A DNA stretch of 64,000 nucleotides from assembly GCF_001937195.1 (NCBI RefSeq), contig NZ_MSDO01000005.1, forward strand, positions 1-64,000, in the 5' to 3' direction. Positions within the stretch are counted from its first letter, which is position 1. Each line of letters opens with the position of its first letter. The notes under the pieces were generated by a model. The model was not told the origin of the DNA. It made no database searches and saw nothing but the letters and a program-made list of their open reading frames with translations. Origin of the DNA: Salinicola socius (GTDB taxonomy: Bacteria > Pseudomonadota > Gammaproteobacteria > Pseudomonadales > Halomonadaceae). Shown here in pieces: positions 16,928 to 24,886 of the stretch. The translations under genes and the position numbers were made by a program.

Positions 16928-18013
16928 TTGGCAGAGATAGCCCTATCGGACGAGGCCTTTCGCCAACGCGTGTTCGACTGGTTCGATGCGCACGGCCGCA
17001 AGTCTTTGCCGTGGCAGTACGACAAGACGCCGTACCGGATCTGGGTGTCGGAGATCATGCTCCAGCAGACTCAGGTCACCACTGTCATTCCCTATTTCGA
17101 ACGCTTCATGGCGCGCTTTCCCGATGTTCAGGCGTTGGCCCAAGCGCCTCAGGATGACGTGCTGCACCTTTGGACGGGGCTTGGCTACTACGCCCGCGCG
17201 CGCAACCTGCACAAGGCTGCCAAGGTCGTCGTGGCCGAGTACGCCGGAGAGTTCCCGACCCACGATCTCGCGGCGATGACCGCCTTGCCGGGAATCGGCC
17301 GCTCGACCGCCGGCGCTATCGTCAGCATCAGTACCGGCCAGCGGGCCGCGATTCTCGATGGCAACGTCAAACGCGTGCTGGCCCGCCTGCATGCGGTGGA
17401 CGGCTGGCCGGGCAAGGGCGACGTTCTGGCGAGACTATGGACGCTGGCGGAACGCTATACGCCTCACCGGCGACTGCCGGACTACACCCAGGCGATGATG
17501 GATCTGGGCGCGATGATCTGCACCCGCGGCAAGCCGAGCTGCCTGCTGTGTCCGTTCGAGGATGTCTGCGTGGCACACGCCCAGGGCGATGAGCGCCGCT
17601 ACCCCGGTTCCAAACCCAGGCGCGAGTTGCCGACGCGCCAGACACAGATGTTACTGTTGCAGGACGACACGGGCCGAGTCCTGCTCGAGCAGCGTCCGTC
17701 CAGCGGCCTGTGGGGCGGTCTATGGGGCTTTCCCCAGTTCGAGGGAGACAGCGAGCTGCATGAGTGGCTGGAACGCCACTGCCGGGGCGTGCATCTCGAA
17801 TCCGCCTGGCGGCCGTTCACGCACACGTTCACCCATTTTCGGCTGGAGATCACCCCCCGCCCGGCAAGGCTTCCGGGCCAGCACGTCATCCCGGCGGTGG
17901 CCGAGTCCAATCGGCAGTGGGTCGATCCCGCCGAGCCCGCCAGCGTCGGTCTGGCTGCGCCGGTGAAAGCGCTGCTGGCGACGCTCGCCCAGACCCACGC
18001 ACTCAACGCATGA
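16928..18013 (+). CDS. mutY: A/G-specific adenine DNA glycosylase
   Basis: MutY removes adenine paired with 8-oxoguanine. In 361 residues it shows the HhH-GPD fold with catalytic Glu42 ([12 protein letters not shown]), the hairpin [11 protein letters not shown] and Asp144 (ILDGNVKRV), the [4Fe-4S] cluster ligands Cys198-x6-Cys205-x2-Cys208-x5-Cys214, and a C-terminal NUDIX-like domain that reads 8-oxoG ([18 protein letters not shown]). The start is a TTG at 16928 with GAAGAGGT five bases upstream; no suitable ATG exists before the conserved region. It leads directly into yggX, 12 nt downstream, as in E. coli. Confidence 0.96.
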   Translation: MAEIALSDEAFRQRVFDWFDAHGRKSLPWQYDKTPYRIWVSEIMLQQTQVTTVIPYFERFMARFPDVQALAQAPQDDVLHLWTGLGYYARARNLHKAAKVVVAEYAGEFPTHDLAAMTALPGIGRSTAGAIVSISTGQRAAILDGNVKRVLARLHAVDGWPGKGDVLARLWTLAERYTPHRRLPDYTQAMMDLGAMICTRGKPSCLLCPFEDVCVAHAQGDERRYPGSKPRRELPTRQTQMLLLQDDTGRVLLEQRPSSGLWGGLWGFPQFEGDSELHEWLERHCRGVHLESAWRPFTHTFTHFRLEITPRPARLPGQHVIPAVAESNRQWVDPAEPASVGLAAPVKALLATLAQTHALNA

Positions 18014-18025
18014 CAGGAGGTTTTC

Positions 18026-18298
18026 ATGGCGCAGACCGTATTTTGCCGCAAGTATCAGCAAGAGCTCGACGCTCTGGCATTTCCGCCGCTGCCCGGCCCC
18101 AAGGGCCAGGAGATCCAGCAGACGGTTTCCAAACGTGCCTGGGAGGAGTGGCAGGCGTTGCAGACCCGGCTGATCAACGAAAAGCATCTCAACATGCTGG
18201 ACCCGGAATCGCGGGCATATTTGATGACCCAGATGAACCGCTTCTTCGACAACCAGGAAACCGATCATGCCGAGGGGTACGTACCGACCGGCCAGTGA
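18026..18298 (+). CDS. yggX: YggX family Fe(II)-trafficking / oxidative damage protection protein
   Basis: A 90-residue cytoplasmic protein, full length for YggX, opening MAQTVFCRKYQQELDALAFPPLPG with the conserved Cys7, followed by KRAWEEWQ, MLDPESRAYLMTQMNRFF and the YVP motif at the end. It protects iron-sulfur proteins such as MutY against oxidative damage, and it shares a transcript with mutY here. AGGAGG lies eight bases before the ATG at 18026. Confidence 0.95.
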   Translation: MAQTVFCRKYQQELDALAFPPLPGPKGQEIQQTVSKRAWEEWQALQTRLINEKHLNMLDPESRAYLMTQMNRFFDNQETDHAEGYVPTGQ

Positions 18299-18343
18299 TT
18301 TCGGGCGCCGTGAAAGGAACTCATCTTTTTGAAATAAAAAGGC

Positions 18344-18372
18344 TTGACCCCAAAACGGCTTGCTGGTTAAAT
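18344..18372 (+). promoter_or_regulatory. promoter of the tRNA-Phe/Gln/Thr cluster
   Basis: TTGACC (18344-18349), a 17-nt spacer and TTAAAT (18367-18372) match a sigma-70 promoter. An A-rich stretch upstream (GAAATAAAAA) could be an UP element, and the GCGTCCCC after the -10 box is a GC-rich discriminator of the type found at stringently controlled tRNA promoters. Confidence 0.7.
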
Positions 18373-18389
18373 GCGTCCCCGTTGGCGAA

Positions 18390-18465
18390 GGCCAGATAGC
18401 TCAGTCGGTAGAGCAGGGGATTGAAAATCCCCGTGTCGGCGGTTCGATTCCGTCTCTGGCCACCA
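18390..18465 (+). tRNA. tRNA-Phe (GAA)
   Basis: 76 nt including encoded CCA. Acceptor arms GGCCAGA/TCTGGCC pair perfectly, the D loop has AGCTCAGTCGGTAGAGC, the anticodon loop reads TTGAAAA (GAA), and the T arm has GGTTCGATTCC. Confidence 0.96.
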
Positions 18466-18472
18466 TCAATGC

Positions 18473-18547
18473 TGGGGTATCGCCAAGTGGTAAGGCACCG
18501 GTTTTTGGTATCGGCATGCGCAGGTTCGAATCCTGCTACCCCAGCCA
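18473..18547 (+). tRNA. tRNA-Gln (TTG)
   Basis: 75 nt including CCA. Acceptor TGGGGTA/TACCCCA, anticodon loop TTTTGGT with TTG, T arm GGTTCGAATCC. The weak U-A first acceptor pair is a known identity feature of tRNA-Gln. Confidence 0.95.
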
Positions 18548-18567
18548 TCGCTGACGTCTCTATGCTC

Positions 18568-18643
<76 letters not shown>

Positions 18644-18663
18644 GAGCTTAGAGATTGTTTTAC

Positions 18664-18712
18664 AAGGCTTTTTTAGCCTTGCAAGAGACCGCCAATTTGG
18701 CGGTTTTTTTGT
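18664..18712 (+). terminator. double hairpin terminator of the tRNA cluster
   Basis: A first hairpin (AAGGCT/AGCCTT around TTTT) is followed by ACCGCCA/TGGCGGT with a run of seven T at 18704-18710. The second is a strong rho-independent terminator. Confidence 0.8.
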
Positions 18713-18801
18713 TTTACGTGTGCGTAGATTATAGCTACAAATGGTCGTGAGATTGTTGCCGCTAGGCTTTGACCACCTACAGTTTCAAATCGCGTGGCGC
18801 C

Positions 18802-19413
18802 ATGGAAAATATAATTGCTTTTGTCTTCGCCGCTACGCTGCTCACCTTGACCCCAGGGCTCGATACGGCGTTGGTGCTTAGAACGGCTTCGATAGAAGGT
18901 CCCGGGCAAGCGGTGAAGGCCGCGCTGGGAATCAATGTCGGTTGTTTTCTATGGGGGGCTGCGGTTGCCTTTGGTCTGGGCGCGATAATTGCCGTCTCGG
19001 AATTCGCTTACAGCGTGCTGAAGTATTGCGGTGCTGCTTACCTATGCTGGCTGGGTTTGAACATGCTGCTTTCGCCTCGCTGCGGTATAGGGCCCGCCGG
19101 TGCGCACCCGATTAAGCGTGAAAACTGGTTCCTCAAAGGAGTCTTGGGTAACGCGCTGAATCCAAAGGTAGGTGTCTTCTATGCGTCATTTCTTCCACAG
19201 TTTATTCCCCAGGGCAGTTCGTTAATCGTTTGGACGTTTGGACTCGTTGCAATTCACGTGGTTATTGGCTCGGCATGGTCCCTGACTCTTATCGGAGCAA
19301 CTCGGCCGCTTGACCGCTTTCTTCGTAATGAGCGAGTGGTTCAATGGATGAATAGAACTACTGGTCTGGTGTTTCTGCTATTCGCAGCGCGCTTGGCGTA
19401 CAGTAAGCGCTGA
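18802..19413 (+). CDS. LysE/RhtB family amino-acid exporter
   Basis: A 203-residue inner-membrane protein with about six hydrophobic segments. It opens MENIIAFVFAATLLTLTPGLDTALVLRTA, the LysE family signature (TPGPD-like), and later has GVLGNALNPKVGVFYASFLPQF, the conserved NPK segment. Family members export amino acids or homoserine lactone-type compounds; the substrate cannot be read from sequence. The ATG at 18802 was preferred to an upstream TTG because it begins the first membrane helix. Base composition is clearly less GC-rich than the surrounding genes, and codons ending in A/T are common, which suggests acquisition from elsewhere next to the tRNA cluster. Confidence 0.82.
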   Translation: MENIIAFVFAATLLTLTPGLDTALVLRTASIEGPGQAVKAALGINVGCFLWGAAVAFGLGAIIAVSEFAYSVLKYCGAAYLCWLGLNMLLSPRCGIGPAGAHPIKRENWFLKGVLGNALNPKVGVFYASFLPQFIPQGSSLIVWTFGLVAIHVVIGSAWSLTLIGATRPLDRFLRNERVVQWMNRTTGLVFLLFAARLAYSKR

Positions 19414-19955
19414 TCTCGGTTATGGTATATGGACGACAGCGCAGATGACATAGTGGCACGTCGCTTGTGTTGGCCAGCGAGATGCTCGAGTCCTCCATCT
19501 TCCGCGAAGAACGATGTCCGTTAGCTCCCGGATTGTCTTATCGATTGCTTTTCACATTGGCCATGCCACGCCGCTTCATGCTTTGCAGGGCGAACGCTCT
19601 TCTTTTGTCATCACTCCTTCCTTTAAAGCTCAGTTCGAAAAAGGGTGCCAGTTACTATCGAACGAGCTCGCCAACTCAGTAACTTTTCATCGCCCTAGTT
19701 GTGTAGTTTGAATTCACGTCATTGATTTTTTGTTTTTAATGTCGTTTGAAAGAGGTTGCCAAAGCATCTGAGCGCCTGCTTGCCACGCCATAGAGCCTGG
19801 CGACCCCCGCGAGCTTGCTCGCGGGGGCTGGAGTGGCTACACCTTGTACGAGCTGTCGAGCATGGCGAGCATTCGCCATGACTGATCGTTGTGACCGCTC
19901 GAGTGCCAGAGAGAATGACAGCGGCTGGCTGAATCAATACACAGGGGAGTGGCTT
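19414..19955. other. 542-nt AT-richer gap without a recognised gene
   Basis: Short frames exist (for example 19467-19682 and 19514-19711), but none has a convincing ribosome site or a recognisable domain, and two overlap in different frames. The base composition continues the low-GC patch of the LysE gene. The only clear structure is the palindrome at 19804-19827. Confidence 0.5.
19804..19827. repeat. REP-like palindrome
   Basis: CCCCCGCGAGC and GCTCGCGGGGG form a perfect 11-bp inverted repeat around TT. The core resembles the extragenic palindromes (REP) of Pseudomonas and relatives. A single copy was noticed in this window. Confidence 0.55.
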
Positions 19956-21257
19956 ATGACATCGACACCGGGTATGGCTATCGAGACGCCCGATAGCGCG
20001 CATTTGAAAGATTGGCTACGTGAGTACCAGCGGGTTCGTGACGCCTCCGAGTCGCTTTGTGCGCCACTGGAAAAAGAAGATTACATCGTCCAGAGCATGA
20101 ATGACGTGAGTCCGCCGAAGTGGCATCTGGCGCATGTCAGCTGGTTTTTCGAGGCGTTCCTGCTGACGCCGTTCCTGAAAGATTACCGAACACTCGATCC
20201 CGCCTACGACTTCCTGTTCAATTCCTATTATGAAACCTATGGCACCCCGTTCCCGCGGGCCAATCGCGGTTTGATCTCTCGTCCCACCGTGGACGACGTT
20301 TACCGTTACCGGGCGCATGTCGACGATGCCATGAGCGAGTTGCTCACGGGGCCGCCGGCCGAACATGTCGAGGAAATCGAGCGTCGACTCACGCTGGGCC
20401 TACACCATGAGCAACAGCATCAGGAGCTGTTGCTGATGGATATCAAGCACATTCTCGCTCAGAACCCGTTGTTCCCCATCTATCGCAACGACCTGGCGCC
20501 AGCCCCCGAATGTGCATTCCGCGAGCTCGGGTGGCGTGTCTATCCCGGCGGGGTACGCCAGATCGGCCATGACGAGGCTGGCCAAGGGTTTGCCTACGAT
20601 CACGAGATGCCTCGGCATCGCCAGTTCGTCGAGGCTTTCGAGATCGCCGATCGGCCCATCACCAATGGCGAGTTTCTGGAATTCATGCGGGCAGGCGGTT
20701 ATGAAAAGCCGGATTACTGGCTGTCCGAAGGTTGGCAAAGAGTCAAGCAGGAGGGCTGGACGTGTCCGCTCTACTGGCTCGAGCGGGAAGGCATCTGGCA
20801 TTACTTTACGCTGGGCGGCCTAATGCCCGTGAATCTCGAGGCGCCTGTGTGTCATGTGAGCTATTTCGAAGCCGACGCTTATGCGCATTGGGCCGGAGCC
20901 CGGCTGCCGACGGAGGCCGAGTGGGAAGTGGTTGCAGAAGGCCTGGCGCCCCGGCAGGGCAATTTCGTCGAGCAGGATCACTTGCAGCCAACCGTGGCTG
21001 GCGCGTCGGCTGAATCGGGGCAGATGTTCGGCGACGTTTGGGAATGGACGGGCAGCGCCTATCGACCGTACCCGGGATTCAAGAAGCTGGCGGGCAGTCT
21101 GGGGGAATACAACGGCAAGTTCATGTCCGGCCAGATGGTGCTGCGTGGCGGTTGCTGCGCCACACCGCAGGATCATATTCGCACCACCTACCGTAACTTC
21201 TTTCCTCCGAGCGCTCGTTGGGCATTTTCCGGTTTCCGTCTGGCACGGGAGGCGTGA
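19956..21257 (+). CDS. egtB: ergothioneine biosynthesis sulfoxide synthase
   Basis: EgtB is a non-haem iron enzyme that joins trimethylhistidine to gamma-glutamylcysteine (or cysteine) with O2. The 433-residue protein has an N-terminal DinB-like bundle with iron ligands in WHLAHVSWFFE (His57/His60) and HHEQQHQEL (His151, His155), and a C-terminal formylglycine-generating-enzyme-like domain: FEIADRPITNGEFLEFM, CHVSYFEADAYAHWAGARLPTEAEWE, GDVWEWTGSAYRPYPGF and RGGCCATPQDHIRTTYRNFFPP. The start at 19956 follows CAGGGGA. The partner methyltransferase EgtD, often the next gene, is not in the 200 nt downstream nor elsewhere in the window. Ergothioneine is a thiol antioxidant. Confidence 0.92.
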   Translation: MTSTPGMAIETPDSAHLKDWLREYQRVRDASESLCAPLEKEDYIVQSMNDVSPPKWHLAHVSWFFEAFLLTPFLKDYRTLDPAYDFLFNSYYETYGTPFPRANRGLISRPTVDDVYRYRAHVDDAMSELLTGPPAEHVEEIERRLTLGLHHEQQHQELLLMDIKHILAQNPLFPIYRNDLAPAPECAFRELGWRVYPGGVRQIGHDEAGQGFAYDHEMPRHRQFVEAFEIADRPITNGEFLEFMRAGGYEKPDYWLSEGWQRVKQEGWTCPLYWLEREGIWHYFTLGGLMPVNLEAPVCHVSYFEADAYAHWAGARLPTEAEWEVVAEGLAPRQGNFVEQDHLQPTVAGASAESGQMFGDVWEWTGSAYRPYPGFKKLAGSLGEYNGKFMSGQMVLRGGCCATPQDHIRTTYRNFFPPSARWAFSGFRLAREA

Positions 21258-21454
21258 ATGGGGGCGTGTCGCCGAACCGGGTGACGGCGTGAGTCTGCAG
21301 GTTCGCCTATTGGTCGGACGATCCGACCGATGGCTATCCGTGCCTCGAGATTTTGCGTGATTTCCTGTCGCACCCAATGGATGCCGTCGTCATATCACCG
21401 CTTGGCGGCGGTCACCGCTTCCAAGCCCATCAGGTCGTGCCGATATCTGGATCA

Positions 21455-22381
21455 TCACAAATTGATTGGCCCGGCGCCGCCCTCGGCGCCACTCTTGTCC
21501 CAATGTCTCAGCAGCGTTTCGACGAAGCGTTCCGCGGCCGGGGAGAGCGCGCTGTCCCGACGTCGCACCATGCCCAGGGTCCGTTTCACCAGCGGCTCGA
21601 CCAGGGGGCGCTGGACCAGCAGCGGGTGCTCCTGATCGGGCATCGATAACCTGGGGACCGCCGCGACGCCCAGTCCGGCCTCGACCATGCCGAGCGAGGT
21701 CGACAGGTGCTGGACTTCGTAGAACCAGGTCGGTCGCTGGGTCAGCGACGAGAGTTCATGGTCCAGCAGCATCCGATTGCCGCTCATCTTTCCGACACCG
21801 ATCAGTTTGTGCGTGCTGAGCTCGCTCCAGGTGATGCTGTCATGCGCCGCCAGCGGGTGGTCGTGCCGGCACACCAGCACGAAGGGTTCCACCACCAACG
21901 GCGTGAAGAGGATATCGGGATGGTGCCCGCTGAGCATGTTGATGCCGAATTCCGCCTCGCCGCTGAGCACGGCACCGAGCCCGTCGTTCGCGCTCAGGTC
22001 GAGAAGGCGAATGCGGATATTGGGATAGCGGGCGTTGTACTCCCGGATGACCGCCGGCAGGAAATAGAACGCGGCGGTGGGAATGCAGGCCAGCGTGATC
22101 TGGCCGATCCGGTTCTCGGCCAGGGCGCGAATGTTGAACAGCGCATGGTCGAACTCATCCACCAGGCGTTTGGCCTGGGGGAAGAAGTCCCGCCCCACGG
22201 TGGTGAGCGACACGCTGCGAGTCGTGCGTGCCAATAGCGGCGTTCCCAGAATGGATTCCAGCTTCTTGATGCGCCGGCTCAGGGCCGGCTGGGAGAGATT
22301 GAGCGACTGCGCCGCCGCCTGGAAGCTCTCCAGTTCCGCGACCTTGAGGAACGCCTGGATCTGCTGCAGCTCATAGTTCAT
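21455..22381 (-). CDS. LysR-type transcriptional regulator
   Basis: A 308-residue LysR protein: N-terminal winged helix-turn-helix (QIQAFLKVAELESFQAAAQSLNLSQPALSRRIKKLE, residues 7-42) and a C-terminal periplasmic-binding-protein-like effector domain starting near IGQITLACIPT. It is divergent from the PrpF isomerase and tricarboxylate-transporter genes, the usual arrangement for a LysR regulator of a catabolic or uptake operon, so it most likely controls that operon in response to its substrate. The intergenic region of about 230 nt contains candidate binding palindromes (22400-22412 and 22469-22500). Confidence 0.9.
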   Translation of the reverse strand: MNYELQQIQAFLKVAELESFQAAAQSLNLSQPALSRRIKKLESILGTPLLARTTRSVSLTTVGRDFFPQAKRLVDEFDHALFNIRALAENRIGQITLACIPTAAFYFLPAVIREYNARYPNIRIRLLDLSANDGLGAVLSGEAEFGINMLSGHHPDILFTPLVVEPFVLVCRHDHPLAAHDSITWSELSTHKLIGVGKMSGNRMLLDHELSSLTQRPTWFYEVQHLSTSLGMVEAGLGVAAVPRLSMPDQEHPLLVQRPLVEPLVKRTLGMVRRRDSALSPAAERFVETLLRHWDKSGAEGGAGPINL

Positions 22382-22399
22382 GGCTCAAAACTTATAGTT

Positions 22400-22500
22400 C
22401 ATTGGTCTAATGCCACCTTGATCGGCGCCTCGGGAAAGCTCATCGCCTGACTCCGTTTTTTCATGACTATCAATGGCTTGACTCTCCTGAGCCTATTGAT
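22400..22500. promoter_or_regulatory. candidate LysR operator region
   Basis: Two palindromes lie between the divergent genes. One is CATT-N5-AATG at 22400-22412, close to the LysR start, where autoregulation would act. The other is ATCAATGGCT...AGCCTATTGAT at 22469-22500, which overlaps a TTGACT at 22478 that could be a -35 box for the rightward operon. Assignment is by position and symmetry only. Confidence 0.4.
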
Positions 22501-22612
22501 GTGTTTGATGCATTAATCGTCACGATAATTGCATTGGATCGCTCGATACAAGCATGCGAGTTTGCCCTCCACCAGTGGCCGCGGGTCGGCCGAAACGTGG
22601 AAGGAACGATCT

Positions 22613-23692
22613 ATGCAAGCCATTCCCTGCGTGCTGATGCGCGGTGGTACATCGAAGGGCCCGGTATTTCTGGGTAGCGATCTGCCCCGGGATCCTGCCC
22701 GGCGCGACGAGATGCTGCTGGCGCTGATGGGGTCGGGCAACGAGCTGGAGGTGGACGGCATCGGCGGCGGTTATCCGCAGACCAGCAAGGTCGCCATCGT
22801 GTCGCCCTCGTCGGAGCCCGGCATCGACGTGGATTACCTGTTCGTCCAGGTCATGGTCGAACAGCGACGCGTGGATACCTCTCCCAACTGCGGCAACATG
22901 CTGAGCGCTGTCGGCCCCTTCGCCATAGAACAGGGACTGGTGGCGGCCCAGGGCAACGTCACGCGGGTCACGATCCGCAACGTCAACACCCAGAGCGTCA
23001 TCGACGCCGATATCCAGACGCCGGACGGACGGGTCACTTACGTCGGCGAGACGCATATCGATGGTGTCCCCGGCACGGCCGCGCCGGTGTTGCTGGAGTT
23101 TCGCAACGCCGTGGGAGCGAAGACCGGCGAGCTCTATCCCACCGGCCATCCACGAGACGTCATCGACGGCGTCGAGGTGACCTGCATCGACGCCGCCATG
23201 CCCATGGTTCTGATGCGGGCGGCGGACTTCGGCAAGCGGGGTGACGAGTCGCCGGCCGAACTCGACGGGGATCGCGAGCTGATGGCGAGGCTGGAGTCGA
23301 TCCGGCGACAGGCCGGGATCGCCATGGGTCTGGGCGATGTCGCCAACAAGGTGATTCCCAAACCTGTCCTGATCAGTGCACCGCAAGCGGGCGGTGTTCT
23401 GCAGGTTCGGTATTTCATGCCGCATCGTTGTCATCGCGCGCTCGCCATCACCGGTGGCGTGGGTCTCGCCGTGGCATGCGTCGACGGTCGCGGGATCACC
23501 GACGGTCTCGCCAGCGTGTCGGACGACAGCGGACTGATGGAGCTCGAGCATCCGAGCGGCCGGTTGGGCGTCGTCAGCCATTGGCCCGCGGGGCAGCAGT
23601 GGCCGCGCTGCTCGCTGGTGCGTACCGCTCGCCGGCTGTTCAGCGGCTCGGTATTCGTCCCGGAAACGCTGGAGCTGGATGCCGCCGGCTGA
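22613..23692 (+). CDS. PrpF family isomerase (4-oxalomesaconate tautomerase-like)
   Basis: A 359-residue member of the PrpF/GalD family with the DAP-epimerase-like double fold. Typical signatures are IPCVLMRGGTSKGPVFL at the start, IGGGYPQTSKVAIV, DTSPNCGNMLSAVGPFAIE with the conserved Cys, NVNT, and GVPGTAAPVLLEF. Family members isomerise double bonds in tricarboxylic acids: PrpF acts on aconitate in the methylcitrate cycle, GalD on 4-oxalomesaconate in gallate breakdown. Linked to a tripartite tricarboxylate transporter, it probably channels an imported unsaturated or aromatic-derived acid into metabolism. No prpBCD or gal genes are in view, so the exact substrate is open. AAGGAACG precedes the ATG at 22613. 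Confidence 0.85.
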   Translation: MQAIPCVLMRGGTSKGPVFLGSDLPRDPARRDEMLLALMGSGNELEVDGIGGGYPQTSKVAIVSPSSEPGIDVDYLFVQVMVEQRRVDTSPNCGNMLSAVGPFAIEQGLVAAQGNVTRVTIRNVNTQSVIDADIQTPDGRVTYVGETHIDGVPGTAAPVLLEFRNAVGAKTGELYPTGHPRDVIDGVEVTCIDAAMPMVLMRAADFGKRGDESPAELDGDRELMARLESIRRQAGIAMGLGDVANKVIPKPVLISAPQAGGVLQVRYFMPHRCHRALAITGGVGLAVACVDGRGITDGLASVSDDSGLMELEHPSGRLGVVSHWPAGQQWPRCSLVRTARRLFSGSVFVPETLELDAAG

Positions 23693-23739
23693 GGACGTCG
23701 GACACACCATTCAATACAACACCAAGAGAAGGAGAGGAT

Positions 23740-24849
23740 ATGCACGCCAAGCCGAAACTCTCGCGAATGCCTTGCCGGCGCTGGTGGATCGCCTGTGCGC
23801 TGGCGCTGTTACCGCTATTCGCCGAAGCCGACGATGCCCAGCCCACGCCCGACACGCTGACCTGGACGGTGCCGTTCGGGGTCGGCGGGGGCACCGATGT
23901 CTGGGCGCGCTTCATGTCGCACTGGATGGCGCAGTCGCTGCCCCAGCATCCTGCCATCGTTATCGACAACGTACCCGGGGGCGGTTCGATCACCGGTACC
24001 AATCTCTTCTATACCCGCGCTCAGCCCAATGGCGAGGCGATGCTGGTCACTTCGGCCTCCACCCAGTTCCCGGCCATGCTCAAGGATCCGCGGGTCCGCT
24101 TCGATTACGCCAAGTGGACCCCGATCATTGCCGCGCCCACCGGTGGCGTGGTCTACGTCCAGCCGCGTTTCGGCCAGGAGACCGGCGAGATCCTCGACAA
24201 TCTGCGCGAGGAGCCGACGAAGTTCGCGATGCAGACGCCGACCGGGCTCGAGATGCCGGTGATGCTGGCATTCGACATGCTGGGCCTGGCGGTCGAGCCG
24301 GTCTTCGGCATGCGCAGTCGTGGCGAGGGGCGCCTGGCGTTCGAGCGCGGGGAAGCCGGGGTCGATTTCCAGACCACCTCGGCCTACTTCAGCAGCGTCA
24401 CGCCGCTGGTCGAATCCGGACAGGCCGTGCCGCTCTTTTCGCTGGGCGTGATGAACGAAGAGGGCGTGATCGTGCGTGACCCCGCCTTCCCCGATCTGCC
24501 CACGTTCTCGGAACTCTATCTGGCCCAGCCCGGCGCCAGCCGAGACGACGTCGCCTACGAGGTCTTCCACAAGTTCTTCGCCTCCGGCTACGCCCTGCAG
24601 AAGCTGCTGCTGGTACCCAAGCAGGTCGACGCCAAGCTGTTGGCGGGCTATCGCGCCGGTGCCAAGGCCCTTACGACGAACGAGGACTTTCTGGCCGCCG
24701 CGCGTCGGCAGGTCGGGCCATACGAGCCGGTCGTGGGAGAGGTCGCCGCCAGGCAGCTGGCGTCCGCGATGGAACTCAGCGATGCCCGTCGGCAATGGGT
24801 CGTCGACTGGCTCAAGGATCGTTATGGCGTGCGGGTCGTGACGCGTTAA
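23740..24849 (+). CDS. tripartite tricarboxylate transporter substrate-binding protein (TctC/Bug)
   Basis: A 369-residue periplasmic binding protein. A Sec signal peptide (residues 1-30, RRWWIACALALLPLFAEA before the cut) is followed by the Bug/TctC fold: LTWTVPFGVGGGTDVWARFMSHWM, the ligand-binding loop of this family, then IDNVPGGGSITGTNLFYT and PTGGVVYVQPRFG. The protein captures a carboxylate and delivers it to TctAB. GAGAAGGAGAGG lies just before the ATG at 23740. It follows the PrpF gene by 47 nt and precedes the TctA-TctB gene by 37 nt. At ~370 residues it is somewhat longer than the usual ~320. Confidence 0.86.
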   Translation: MHAKPKLSRMPCRRWWIACALALLPLFAEADDAQPTPDTLTWTVPFGVGGGTDVWARFMSHWMAQSLPQHPAIVIDNVPGGGSITGTNLFYTRAQPNGEAMLVTSASTQFPAMLKDPRVRFDYAKWTPIIAAPTGGVVYVQPRFGQETGEILDNLREEPTKFAMQTPTGLEMPVMLAFDMLGLAVEPVFGMRSRGEGRLAFERGEAGVDFQTTSAYFSSVTPLVESGQAVPLFSLGVMNEEGVIVRDPAFPDLPTFSELYLAQPGASRDDVAYEVFHKFFASGYALQKLLLVPKQVDAKLLAGYRAGAKALTTNEDFLAAARRQVGPYEPVVGEVAARQLASAMELSDARRQWVVDWLKDRYGVRVVTR

Positions 24850-24886
24850 CGGGATCGTCGTCGAGACGGTATGAGGAGACAACACA

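Noticed and set aside
19467-19711. Two overlapping small frames in the AT-rich gap
   Set aside because: Different frames over the same DNA, no ribosome site, no recognisable domain.
21258-21454. Possible remnant of an egtD or other gene after egtB
   Set aside because: One frame reads through plausible residues (FAYWSDDPTDGYPCLEIL), but there is no start and no match to EgtD motifs that I can recognise.
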